Part shown: one piece after another, positions 8,463 through 16,576 of the stretch
Layout of the letters: every line of letters begins with the position of its first letter
Numbering within the stretch: position 1 is the first letter of the stretch
Assembly: GCF_003584685.1 (NCBI RefSeq)
Contig: NZ_AP018549.1
Coordinates: forward strand, 372,001-436,000
DNA: 64,000 nucleotides
DNA from: Lactobacillus paragasseri
Lineage (GTDB): Bacteria; Bacillota; Bacilli; Lactobacillales; Lactobacillaceae
Direction: 5' to 3'
Position numbers and translations under genes: made by a program
Notes under the pieces: model-generated
Told to the model about the DNA's origin: nothing
The model's database searches: none
The model's input: only the letters and a program-made list of their open reading frames with translations

Positions 8463-9599
8463 TTACCACAATTTTTTAATCAACCGGCCAATATTTTCAC
8501 TAATCTGAGCAAGATCATGTTGACTATCCTTAATTGCTTGTTTCAAATCCTTAGCGCCACTTTCAGTCGCAAAAATTGCATCAATTGGACCATAAAGCTC
8601 GTCAACTTTTTTACCAATATTACCAGTTAAGCAAATTACAGTGGAAGTTGGTGCGACTTCTTTGGCTGCTTTAGCAACACCATATGGAGTTTTACCAAAC
8701 TTGGTTTGAAAGTCAGTTGCTCCTTCGCCGGTAAAAATAAAGTCTGCATTCTTTGTTTTTTCTTTGAAATGGGTCATTTCAAGTACGGCTTCAACGCCAG
8801 ACTGGATAGTAGCATTTGTAAAGGTGAGTAAACCAAAGCCAAGACCACCAGCAGCTCCGGCACCAGGAGTATTTTCATAATTTTCTTTAACATCTCTTCG
8901 TACAACAGCAGCGAAATGATGTAAATTTTGATCTAATTCTTCTACCATTTCAGGCGTAGCTCCTTTTTGCGGACCGAAGACAGAAGAGGCACCATTTTTG
9001 CCAGTAAGTGGATTAGTTACGTCGCTAGCTAAAATGATTTCGGTATTTTTTAGCCGAGGATCAATTTTAGAGTTATCAATTCTTACTAGATGATTTAAGT
9101 TTCCACCGCCTAGAGGAAACTCTTGGCCCTGTAAATTAAGCAGTTTAACGCCAAGTGCTTGAGCCATTCCAGCTCCACCGTCATTAGTACAACTTCCACC
9201 TAGTCCGACAATTATTTTTCTAATTCCTGTGTCTAGAACTGTTTTAATTAATTCTCCAACACCGTAAGTAGTAGTTATTAGTGGGTTTTTAGTTTGATCA
9301 TTAACATATTGCAGACCTGCTGCTTCGGCCATTTCGATGACAGCAGTTTCTTTGTCGCCTAAAATACCATAATGAGCAGTGACAGAAGTATTTAAAGGAC
9401 CGGTAACTGATTTAGTAAAAATTTTTCCATTTGTGGCATCCACTAAGGCTTGCATTGTACCTTCACCGCCGTCAGCCATTGGAATTTCAATGTATTCGGC
9501 AGAAGGGAGGGCTCGTTTTAGGCCAGTATAAATGGAATTAGCGACTTCTTTTGCAGTAAGTGAGCCTTTGAATGAATCAGGTGCGATGATAATTTTCAT
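8463..9599 (-). CDS. Glycerate kinase (GarK/GlxK family)
   Basis: A 378-residue glycerate 2-kinase-type enzyme converting D-glycerate to phosphoglycerate. Family motifs are the N-terminal MKIIIAPDSFKGSLTA, EIPMADGGEGTMQAL, GLGGSCTNDGGAG and the C-terminal FTGEGATDFQTKFGKTP. Length is normal (about 380). The ATG at 9599 is preferred over an upstream in-frame codon because AAAGG lies just upstream and the family begins MKIviAPDSFK. A transcription terminator of the upstream transketolase-like gene lies between 9637 and 9682, so this gene is probably expressed from its own promoter or by read-through. The neighbours suggest small organic-acid metabolism. Confidence 0.9.
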   Translation of the reverse strand: MKIIIAPDSFKGSLTAKEVANSIYTGLKRALPSAEYIEIPMADGGEGTMQALVDATNGKIFTKSVTGPLNTSVTAHYGILGDKETAVIEMAEAAGLQYVNDQTKNPLITTTYGVGELIKTVLDTGIRKIIVGLGGSCTNDGGAGMAQALGVKLLNLQGQEFPLGGGNLNHLVRIDNSKIDPRLKNTEIILASDVTNPLTGKNGASSVFGPQKGATPEMVEELDQNLHHFAAVVRRDVKENYENTPGAGAAGGLGFGLLTFTNATIQSGVEAVLEMTHFKEKTKNADFIFTGEGATDFQTKFGKTPYGVAKAAKEVAPTSTVICLTGNIGKKVDELYGPIDAIFATESGAKDLKQAIKDSQHDLAQISENIGRLIKKLW

Positions 9600-9638
9600 A
9601 GATATACCTTTTCTCTTTAATAAAATATTTTTCAATAA

Positions 9639-9682
9639 AAAAGGTGTAAACTGTATAACCTTAAGTACAATTTACACCTTTT
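9639..9682 (-). terminator. Terminator of the DXS-like gene
   Basis: On the minus strand AAAAGGTGTAAA and TTTACACCTTTT (9671-9682 and 9639-9650) form a 12-bp stem with inner TGTA/TACA pairing, followed by a T-run. Confidence 0.8.
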
Positions 9683-9698
9683 GACAAAAATATCTAAA

Positions 9699-11459
9699 TT
9701 ATTTAATTATCTCCAAAATTTCACTGGCAATTTGCTCTGGCATCAAATGATCACGCTTATAAATAGATCCTTTTGGTTCGTTATCAGTGTATTCTTTCTT
9801 AGCACCGTAATTCTTAACCATCATCTTAGTTGGTCCGTAATAGCTTGCGACTTTTTGACCAAAACCACCATCAATACTATTATCTTCAAGAGTAACAACT
9901 AATTCGTGATCTTTTTGTAGGTCATCTAAAGTATCAGTATCAAGGTGAGCAGCAGATTTTGGATTAATTAAAGTGGCGTTGATATTGTCTTTCTTTAGTA
10001 AATCCACTACTTTTTCACCTAATTGATAAAAGTCGCCTAAACCAATAATTGCTACTTTAGAACCAGATTTAACATCATAGTGAATAGTTGAGTAATCTTC
10101 ACTAACTACGTTGCCTTCAGGAAGTGGGTTAACTGGAGATTTAATTGCTACGGGATGCTTTCTTTGCTTAACTGCCCATTCGAGCATTGATTTTAATTCA
10201 TTCAAGGTAGTAGGAGCCAAGTATTCCCAGCTAGGCCAATTTGCAACCATTGTATTGTCGAAAATACCTAAATGAGTTTTAGAAGCAGCAGTAATTCCAC
10301 CACCAGCAACAATCATTACGACTGGTAAGTCATTAGCAGCAACATCGTGAGAAAGTTGATCATATGCACGTTGTAAGAAAGTAGAATTTTCAAATAAAAC
10401 TGGCGTAATTCCTTCCTTAACAGCACCGGCAGCAAAGGCAACTGATTCTTGTTCAGCAATTCCAACATCCTTGTAGTTCTTTGGATAATTCTTTTTAATC
10501 GCACCTAAACCAAAGACGCCTGGAATAGCAGCATTGATTGCAAGAATATTTTCTTGGTTTTCAATATGTTTCTTTAATAAATCAAGAATTACAGTACTTG
10601 CATTTGGAGTTTTTGGTGCAGGAACAGTGGTTTTATCAGTCTTAAGGTCAAATGGAAGGACCCAGTGGTGACTAGCTTCATTTTCAACTGCTGGTTCATA
10701 TCCCTTACCCTTGAGAGTATTAATGTGTAAAACGATTGGATGATCAATATCCTTAACTGCTTTGAAGGCATCGATCATAGATTTAATATCGTTTCCTTGA
10801 CCAACATATTTATAGTCAAGTCCCATAGCTGTGAATGGATTGTCTTCAGCTTGACCGTTTGATTCACGTAATTTCTTTAAGGCAGTTACTACGCCACCAA
10901 CGTTGTTATCAATAGACATTTGATTATCATTAACAACAATGATTAAGTTGTGCTTTTCATCAGCTGCATTATTGAAGCCCTCAAAAGCTAAACCACCAGT
11001 TAATGAACCATCCCCAATTAAAGCAGTAATATTTTCATGTTTGCCCATCATGTCACGTGCTCTAGCCATCCCTGTAGCTAAGGCAACAGAAGTAGATGTA
11101 TGACCTACTGCGTAATAATCATATGGACTTTCATCGGGATTTGAATAAGGAGTTACATCTTCGTACTTATCTGGATCAAGCCAGGCATAAGCACGACCTG
11201 TTAACATCTTATGTGGATAAGTTTGGTGAGAAACGTCCCAAATAATCTTGTCCTTTGGTGCATCAAAAACATAATGATAAGCAATTGTAGCTTCGACAAT
11301 TCCAAGGTCTGGTCCAAGGTGACCACCTTCTGCAGCATCTTTTTCTAGGATTAACGTTCTAATCTCACTAGCTAATTTTTCTAACTCTTTTAAATCTAAT
11401 TTTTTAAGATCTTTTGGACTTTCAATCTTGTTCAGTAAAAATTCTGGATGTTTGTTCAT
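9699..11459 (-). CDS. DXS-like thiamine-diphosphate transketolase family enzyme
   Basis: A 586-residue ThDP enzyme with the overall order of 1-deoxyxylulose-5-phosphate synthase: DVSHQTYPHKMLTGR, GHTSTS, the ThDP/Mg site GDGSLTGG...NDNQMSID, DVGIAEQESVAFAAG with the cofactor Glu, and STFLQRAYDQLSHDV. However, the arginines that bind the glyceraldehyde-3-phosphate phosphate in E. coli DXS, in the DRAG, YLR and YPRG segments, are replaced here (IVAGGG, MVANWP, KSPVNP). Lactobacilli of this group make isoprenoids by mevalonate, so a true DXS role is doubtful. It more likely joins pyruvate or another donor to a different acceptor. It is single-gene, with its own terminator, next to glycerate kinase and an MFS carrier. 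Confidence 0.75.
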   Translation of the reverse strand: MNKHPEFLLNKIESPKDLKKLDLKELEKLASEIRTLILEKDAAEGGHLGPDLGIVEATIAYHYVFDAPKDKIIWDVSHQTYPHKMLTGRAYAWLDPDKYEDVTPYSNPDESPYDYYAVGHTSTSVALATGMARARDMMGKHENITALIGDGSLTGGLAFEGFNNAADEKHNLIIVVNDNQMSIDNNVGGVVTALKKLRESNGQAEDNPFTAMGLDYKYVGQGNDIKSMIDAFKAVKDIDHPIVLHINTLKGKGYEPAVENEASHHWVLPFDLKTDKTTVPAPKTPNASTVILDLLKKHIENQENILAINAAIPGVFGLGAIKKNYPKNYKDVGIAEQESVAFAAGAVKEGITPVLFENSTFLQRAYDQLSHDVAANDLPVVMIVAGGGITAASKTHLGIFDNTMVANWPSWEYLAPTTLNELKSMLEWAVKQRKHPVAIKSPVNPLPEGNVVSEDYSTIHYDVKSGSKVAIIGLGDFYQLGEKVVDLLKKDNINATLINPKSAAHLDTDTLDDLQKDHELVVTLEDNSIDGGFGQKVASYYGPTKMMVKNYGAKKEYTDNEPKGSIYKRDHLMPEQIASEILEIIK

Positions 11460-11483
11460 GTTTTTTTCACCCCAACATTAATA

Positions 11484-11525
11484 AAAAAGCTTACTCATTT
11501 ATTGTAGGTCAATGAGTAAGCTTTT
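11484..11525 (-). terminator. Terminator of the MFS gene
   Basis: AAAAGCTTACTCAT (11485-11498) pairs with ATGAGTAAGCTTTT (11512-11525), followed on the minus strand by a T-run. Confidence 0.8.
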
Positions 11526-11558
11526 ACTAATATAAAGTTAGCATAGTGATCTATATAT

Positions 11559-12806
11559 TTAATCTATACTTTCTTCTAATTCTTGAGAGGTTGCTTGTTT
11601 TTTAAGGGTCAAGAATAATGCAATAAAACTAAGGGCAAAAGCTGCGGAGTTAATTGCCCAGCCAAAGTTGTAAGAACCAGTTGTATCAAATAACAGACCA
11701 TTCAAGTAAACAGAAGCAGACATTGCAAATGCCCCAGTCATGTTAATGACAGAAAGAATTGTACTGTAATCTTTAGCACCAAACTCTTCACGAATGAGGT
11801 AAGGAAGAGCAACTAAGCAAACACCTTGTCCTAATCCTAGAATGAAGGCAGATGCGATAAGAGGCAAACTAGTTTTAAAGAAAATCTCACCGCTCCAGCC
11901 TAGTAAACCAAATAAAGAGTAGATTAATAAGGTTAGACGAGTATTAAAACGGTCAAGCATAAAACCAATAGAGATTTTACCAGCTGCTGCCCCTAGCATT
12001 ACTCCTGATACTACTGATGCTCCAATTGTTAAAGGCAGACCTTGACTAGTGATATGTCCTGAAATGTGCTGTACAGATCCAGAAACAAATTGTAAAGCTA
12101 GCATTGCGAAGGCTAGAGCATAGAAGACTGGGGTCTTTAAGGCAGCTTTTAGGCTAATACCAGTAGTTTCAAGAACTTTTTCTGGAATATTTTTAACTTT
12201 GCCATAAGCATGGTGTTTTTCATTTGGCTTTTCACGTAAAAAGAATGCCGCAGGAACTAAAATTCCAAGAATTAATAGACCCTCACAAATAAAACCGCCT
12301 CGCCAGCCAAAGTTAGTAATAATATCACCAATTATTGGATTAAAGATTGTACCACCGAAGGCAGAAACGCCAAGTGCAATCCCCATAACTGTACCTAATT
12401 TTTCATTAAACCAATTCCCTAATAAGACAGGAATTGATAAGGTAATGGCAATTGGCTGACAAATTCCAATAATGATCCAAGCAATGTAAAAATGAGTCAA
12501 GCTTTGTGCTACAGACAAACTTAGCATTGAAAGACCAATTGTGGCAAAACAGAATGTTAAAAGCCAGCGTAAATTAAGCTTGGTCATAATTTTACCAGCA
12601 AATAAAAGCGTAATAGCTGCCGCTGCATTTTGCAGAGTGGTCATTAAAGCAACACTTGCTCGGCCAACATGGAAACTCTTACTAATTGGTTCAAAGAAGA
12701 GGCCGATTGTATTAACTATTAGACCGAAGCCAACTAATGAAATCAAGCATGAGGCAATAAAGACCCACCATGCAAAAAAGTGTGAAGTATTTTGTTTTTT
12801 GTTCAC
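11559..12806 (-). CDS. MFS transporter, oxalate:formate antiporter-like
   Basis: A 415-residue twelve-helix major facilitator. The N-terminal WWVFIASCLISLVGFGLIVNT, the loop-2/3 motif GKIMTKLNLRW and GNWFNEKLGTVMGIALGVSAFGG resemble the OFA/monocarboxylate branch. It starts at a GTG (12806) with AGGA upstream. It is flanked by terminators on both sides and is therefore monocistronic. Lying beside glycerate kinase and a DXS-like enzyme, a small carboxylate is a plausible substrate, but this is inference. A CoA-transferase of the formyl-CoA/oxalate superfamily lies 30 kb away and gives no firm link. Confidence 0.75.
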   Translation of the reverse strand: MNKKQNTSHFFAWWVFIASCLISLVGFGLIVNTIGLFFEPISKSFHVGRASVALMTTLQNAAAAITLLFAGKIMTKLNLRWLLTFCFATIGLSMLSLSVAQSLTHFYIAWIIIGICQPIAITLSIPVLLGNWFNEKLGTVMGIALGVSAFGGTIFNPIIGDIITNFGWRGGFICEGLLILGILVPAAFFLREKPNEKHHAYGKVKNIPEKVLETTGISLKAALKTPVFYALAFAMLALQFVSGSVQHISGHITSQGLPLTIGASVVSGVMLGAAAGKISIGFMLDRFNTRLTLLIYSLFGLLGWSGEIFFKTSLPLIASAFILGLGQGVCLVALPYLIREEFGAKDYSTILSVINMTGAFAMSASVYLNGLLFDTTGSYNFGWAINSAAFALSFIALFLTLKKQATSQELEESID

Positions 12807-12872
12807 TTCTTATCCTACTTTCTAGAGTATTTATCCAACCAAATATTATATCGAAAGTGAATGTTAGAGGAA

Positions 12873-12903
12873 AAGAAAAGAGCGTTCTTCTTAACGCTCT
12901 TTT
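12873..12903 (-). terminator. Terminator of the polyprenyl synthase gene
   Basis: AAAAGAGCGTT (12876-12886) pairs with AACGCTCTTTT (12893-12903), followed by a T-rich tract on the minus strand. The stem overlaps the stop codon of the synthase gene. Confidence 0.75.
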
Positions 12904-13918
12904 AATATTGTCTTTTTAATAATCTACCTGTTAATTGTTCGATCAAAGCACGATTCTCATTATCTGGCCAATGTTTTTTTAGACTAGCTAGGGCTTTTTC
13001 GGTATATTGATCAGCTAACTTTTGTGCTCGTTCCACACCGCCGAGATGATTAACCAAATTTTCAATTTCATGTAATTGATCTTGGGTCAGATCTTTTCCC
13101 ATTTTTACCAATTCGTGTAAATGATTATTATTATCGTTTTGCAAGGCGAAAATTAAAGGACCCGAATAGATTCCATCTTTAACATCAAGTAAGACCGGCT
13201 TTTTAAAAGTAGAGCTTGTAGTTGTGTAATCTAAAATATCATCTCTTAGTTGAAAAGCTTGCCCTAGGTATTCTCCAAACTGTTTAGCTTTTAAGGCTTT
13301 AGTTACTTTAATTCCACTTTCATAAGCACCAATAAAACAAGCTAAGCCAAATAAAACGCCAGTTTTGCCCTTAATTTGGTTTAAATATTCTTTTTCAGAA
13401 ATATTGATATTATAGGCATTGTTATATTGTTCAGTTTCCCCAACTAGGATATTTTGCATTGTTTTTCCGTCAGCAATTACACTGTGTAAACTTTGAGCAT
13501 TTTCACTTAAAAGCGTTAACGAAAGGGCGAATAAATAGTCACCTGCATAAACGGCGATATGTTTGCCGTACTTAGTTTGAATAGATGGACGCCCATGTCG
13601 CATACTAGATTCATCAATAATGTCATCATGAATTAAGGTTGCGTTATGAAGCGTTTCAATAGAAGTTGCTATTTTCTGGAGATCGTCATGTTTTTGAGTA
13701 GCGTCAGGACCAAATGCACCAAAGAGCATTACACAAGCAGGGCGGAGCATTTTTCCAGGAACAGCAAAAGTATCTTCTAGTGCTTGTCCTAATAAACCGG
13801 GAACGCTATTAATGTGTTTTAAGATAATCTGATTAATCTCAATCATATCTTTTTGCACTTGAGGGAAACTATCCCAAAAAGTGAATTTATTTTTGATATT
13901 ATTTCTTTTTTCTAGCAT
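12902..13918 (-). CDS. Polyprenyl diphosphate synthase (trans-isoprenyl)
   Basis: A 338-residue class I prenyl synthase that extends allylic diphosphates with isopentenyl diphosphate. Both Asp-rich motifs are intact: HDDIIDESSMRHGRPS (first, DDxxD) and LRDDILDY (second), with GKMLRPA near the N-terminus. Its length fits the medium or long-chain heptaprenyl/octaprenyl type, as used for quinone side chains; chain length cannot be read directly. The start codon lacks a strong ribosome site, but the sequence reaches the conserved FWDSFPQVQKDM region soon after it, so the start is roughly right. It stands alone, upstream of an AT-rich intergenic region. Confidence 0.85.
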   Translation of the reverse strand: MLEKRNNIKNKFTFWDSFPQVQKDMIEINQIILKHINSVPGLLGQALEDTFAVPGKMLRPACVMLFGAFGPDATQKHDDLQKIATSIETLHNATLIHDDIIDESSMRHGRPSIQTKYGKHIAVYAGDYLFALSLTLLSENAQSLHSVIADGKTMQNILVGETEQYNNAYNINISEKEYLNQIKGKTGVLFGLACFIGAYESGIKVTKALKAKQFGEYLGQAFQLRDDILDYTTTSSTFKKPVLLDVKDGIYSGPLIFALQNDNNNHLHELVKMGKDLTQDQLHEIENLVNHLGGVERAQKLADQYTEKALASLKKHWPDNENRALIEQLTGRLLKRQY

Positions 13919-14296
13919 AGTATAGGTAATTAAAAGACTAAGTTATTAACTTGTCTTTTGTCTTTGATCCTTCCAGTCATTGAATATTGGTTATAAGAGT
14001 AGTCAAAGTTAATAAAAATAAAGTAAGTTGAAGCAATGGATGTTATTTTTCCGCAATATTTTTTAATTTGAATTATTAAGAACTAGAAGATGTAGATCTA
14101 AATAGATAATTATAAAAAATGCGATATATCAAGACTTACTATTCTTTATGATTATATAAAATATCTTTATTTTTAGTTAAATAAGATCTTATAATGTATA
14201 ATTTTACACTATCTGGGATCATTATTTAAAAGTAGATATTGAATTTATATTTATTTATTAATTATGCTAAAATTAATAAATAAATATTAAAAAATA
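13919..14296. other. AT-rich intergenic region without a gene
   Basis: About 380 bases of very AT-rich sequence between the divergent prenyl synthase and secreted-peptide genes. No supported ORF, RNA or long repeat was seen. Its composition contrasts with the flanking metabolic genes and is consistent with a boundary of acquired DNA. Confidence 0.5.
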
Positions 14297-14325
14297 TTGA
14301 AAATATTAAATAATTCGACTATAAT
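14297..14325 (+). promoter_or_regulatory. Sigma-A promoter of the secreted peptide gene
   Basis: TTGAAA (14297-14302), a 17-base spacer and TATAAT (14320-14325), about 39 bases before the ATG at 14364. The -10 to start-codon segment is duplicated at 15989-16041. Confidence 0.75.
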
Positions 14326-14363
14326 GCAATTAATAAATCTATTAAATGTAAAGGAGAATCAAG

Positions 14364-14654
14364 ATGAAATTAAAAAAGAGTTTATTAACTATTGGTGTTG
14401 TAGTTACTTTGGGGTTAAGTGCATCTGTTGTTTCTTCTAACAAAGTTTCTGCAGCAGAAGTAGGTAATACCGAGACAACAACATTTGAAATCAAAAATAA
14501 TGTACAATCTTTTAATCAAGAACATCTTTTCTTGGAAAGCAAAGCAGGAGGATGGCTTAATCATATTGCACATACAGGATACTGGGGAGGCGGTCCTTTA
14601 GGCGGTGGAGAGAGTCCAACTAATCCAATTAAAGAGTATTATCCTTGGAGATAG
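14364..14654 (+). CDS. Small secreted Gly-rich peptide, bacteriocin- or pheromone-like
   Basis: A 96-residue precursor with a clear Sec signal peptide (MKLKKSLLTIGVVVTLGLSA, cleavage expected near SAAEV). The mature part is about 66 residues: a polar stretch, then a Gly/aromatic end KAGGWLNHIAHTGYWGGG followed by PLGGGESP and a C-terminal EYYPWR. No Cys and no double-glycine leader. It has a canonical promoter and an AAAGGAG ribosome site. A perfect palindromic terminator separates it from a CPBP membrane protease. I do not recognise the family. A secreted bacteriocin, with the CPBP protein as immunity, or a processed signalling peptide are both possible. Confidence 0.7.
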   Translation: MKLKKSLLTIGVVVTLGLSASVVSSNKVSAAEVGNTETTTFEIKNNVQSFNQEHLFLESKAGGWLNHIAHTGYWGGGPLGGGESPTNPIKEYYPWR

Positions 14655-14740
14655 CGAAAATTACAAAAAAATATTTAATGTACTAATATTATTTTTAATA
14701 ATATATTAATTTATTTACTTATAAAATCTCCAAGTATACT

Positions 14741-14776
14741 AAAAGGAGAACCGAAATTTCGGTTCTCCTTTTTATA
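14741..14776. terminator. Perfect 32-base palindrome, terminator or attenuator
   Basis: The arms 14741-14756 and 14757-14772 are perfectly complementary (AAAAGGAGAACCGAAA and its complement), followed by a T. It lies between the peptide and the CPBP gene and should reduce read-through, giving more peptide than protease message. Confidence 0.8.
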
Positions 14777-14804
14777 TAAACATAGAAAAAGGGATTATGA
14801 ATTA

Positions 14805-15980
14805 ATGAAAAAAATCAGCTATTCCAAAATTTTAACAATCCAGATAGTACTAAATATAGTATTTACGCTACTTATATTTAATCAAATAGGTATATTTTTC
14901 TTTATTTTTCAAGAGATTATTTTAATACTCGTCTTATTCTTAAAAAAGAAAAATATTTATTTAAGTGTAGTATTTTTGCCATTTATTTTTATGTATACGT
15001 ATGGGTTAATACTTTATACGATAGCTCAAACAAATCTTAAACTAACTTTGCCCATATATATAGTCTATTTTACTGGTATGCTTCTAATCTTAATTCCAGT
15101 TGTTAAAGAAAAATTTGGAAAGATAAAGCAAGAATTAATCAGATTAATATCTCTAATTTGGCTTGTTTTGATAAGTATTCATTCAGTAGGTATTTTCCCA
15201 ATAGTTACAAGGGAACAAAATGAATTATTATATGCAATAAATGCGAGTGGAATTTTATATGCTTTTGTTACATTTATTTGTGTATATATATTGTTAAAGC
15301 TTTGGGGACATGATTTTCACTTTAATCTTCATGTAAAAAATACAGGAATGAGATATTATGGTGTATTATTATTGTCGCTTCTATTTATTATTTGGTATAC
15401 TTTTTTCTCTATTTTTTTAGGTTTAGCACAATCAAGTAATGAGATTTTTAATAATTGGAACGTTTCTTTGATAAATCCAGATTATTCAGCAAAATATATA
15501 AATGTTGTAGAAATTGTATTGAATTCTTTAGATCCCGCTATCTATGAAGAAGTAGAAAGATATGGATATATTATAATTTTATTAGTTATTTTTAAAAGCA
15601 AAAAATATCAAATGCAAGGGGCAATATTTATAAGCGCTTTATTATTTTCCTTAAGTCATATTGGTAATTTTTTCACTACCGACATGTCTTTCAATGACGT
15701 TATATCCCAAACTATAGTAGCATTTGGATTAGGCTGTTTTTTAGCTGTAATGCTACTATATACTGGTAAGGTATGGATAAATATTTTGATTCATTTTAGT
15801 TTTGATTTTTTAGTTTTTTCGATAACGGATATTGGATATTTAACTGTAAGTATATTTAATAAAAATAATGGTTGGCTATTAAAGTCAAGTATAGAGCTAT
15901 GTATTCTGCTTTTTGCTACATTTATATTTGCGAAATTTAATAAAAAAATATTGAAAATGAACATTGAAGAATTGATCTAG
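14805..15980 (+). CDS. CPBP family (CAAX-type) intramembrane metalloprotease
   Basis: A 391-residue membrane protein with about ten hydrophobic segments. The CPBP/Abi catalytic motifs lie in the C-terminal half: EEVER within YEEVERYGYI, the FxxxH motif in LFSLSHIGNF, and HxxxD in ILIHFSFDF. All expected zinc or catalytic residues are present, so it is probably active. Family members process peptides or give self-immunity to bacteriocins in lactic acid bacteria. The upstream small secreted peptide is the obvious candidate partner. The gene is very AT-rich, with many AUA and UUA codons, unlike the ribosomal genes that follow. It has only a weak ribosome site before the ATG. Confidence 0.85.
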   Translation: MKKISYSKILTIQIVLNIVFTLLIFNQIGIFFFIFQEIILILVLFLKKKNIYLSVVFLPFIFMYTYGLILYTIAQTNLKLTLPIYIVYFTGMLLILIPVVKEKFGKIKQELIRLISLIWLVLISIHSVGIFPIVTREQNELLYAINASGILYAFVTFICVYILLKLWGHDFHFNLHVKNTGMRYYGVLLLSLLFIIWYTFFSIFLGLAQSSNEIFNNWNVSLINPDYSAKYINVVEIVLNSLDPAIYEEVERYGYIIILLVIFKSKKYQMQGAIFISALLFSLSHIGNFFTTDMSFNDVISQTIVAFGLGCFLAVMLLYTGKVWINILIHFSFDFLVFSITDIGYLTVSIFNKNNGWLLKSSIELCILLFATFIFAKFNKKILKMNIEELI

Positions 15981-15988
15981 CCATAAAA

Positions 15989-16041
15989 TATAATACTAAT
16001 TAGAAAATCTATGAATATAAAAGAGGATCAAGACGAGATTA
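15989..16041 (+). repeat. Degenerate copy of the peptide promoter/start region
   Basis: This 53-base stretch runs from TATAAT through an RBS-like AAAAGAGGATCAAG to ACG, and matches 14320-14372 at about 43 positions with two compensating single-base gaps. The start codon of the copy is ACG instead of ATG, and the similarity stops after it. Confidence 0.6.
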
Positions 16042-16101
16042 GTCTATTGAAATTCTTGCTATGAAGTACAATTATCTTACACTTTACTTTTTAGATAGTA
16101 A

Positions 16102-16130
16102 TTGCTAAAATAACGTTTTTTTGCTAAGAT
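16102..16130 (+). promoter_or_regulatory. Promoter of rpmG-secE
   Basis: TTGCTA (16102-16107), a 17-base spacer, TAAGAT (16125-16130), then TAGGAG before the rpmG ATG at 16154. Confidence 0.65.
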
Positions 16131-16153
16131 AAATGCAGTTTAGGAGTGGTTTT

Positions 16154-16303
16154 ATGGCAGTAAAGAAAGCAGCTCTTGCATGTACTGAATGTGGCTCTCG
16201 CAATTATTCAATTGCAGCCAGCAAGAATAGAACGCAAAGACTTGAACTTAAGAAGTTTTGTAAGCTCTGCGGCAAGCAGACTTTGCATAAGGAAACGAGG
16301 TAG
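16154..16303 (+). CDS. rpmG: Ribosomal protein L33 (zinc-ribbon form)
   Basis: A 49-residue 50S subunit protein, too short for ordinary ORF cutoffs. It begins [18 protein letters not shown] and ends [17 protein letters not shown]. The two CxxC pairs (CTEC and CKLC) make this the zinc-binding form of L33. TAGGAG lies 9 bases upstream. The order rpmG-secE-nusG is the conserved Firmicute cluster. Confidence 0.95.
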   Translation: MAVKKAALACTECGSRNYSIAASKNRTQRLELKKFCKLCGKQTLHKETR

Positions 16304-16310
16304 GTAAGCG

Positions 16311-16481
16311 ATGTTTAAATTTTTTAAGAGTGTTAATCAAACTATGGCAAAGGTATCATGGCCAACTTGGAAACAAAATAGACGTGATACCGGGGTCGTA
16401 GTAATTAGCTCAATTTTATTTGGTGCTTACCTTGGATTGCTAGATTTATTATTTAGCTACTTAACGCAATTGTTCTTATAG
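16311..16481 (+). CDS. secE: Preprotein translocase subunit SecE
   Basis: A 56-residue single-span SecE, starting MFKFFKSVNQTMAKVSWPTW with the conserved amphipathic segment K-VSWPT, followed by one transmembrane helix (VVVISSILFGAYLGLLDLLF). It forms the SecYEG channel with SecY and SecG. It begins 7 bases after the rpmG stop and is short enough to be missed by automatic callers. A terminator follows at 16513. Confidence 0.95.
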   Translation: MFKFFKSVNQTMAKVSWPTWKQNRRDTGVVVISSILFGAYLGLLDLLFSYLTQLFL

Positions 16482-16512
16482 TGACAGTATATGTGTTATA
16501 ATTGAATCAGCT

Positions 16513-16538
16513 AAAAAGCCTCCCTTGGAGGTTTTTTT
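16513..16538 (+). terminator. Terminator between secE and nusG
   Basis: GCCTCC (16518-16523) pairs with GGAGGT (16527-16532) across a CTT loop, within flanking A and T runs. Confidence 0.75.
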
Positions 16539-16576
16539 ATTTGCACTAAGGTATTATTTTAAGGAGTTTAAAGACA

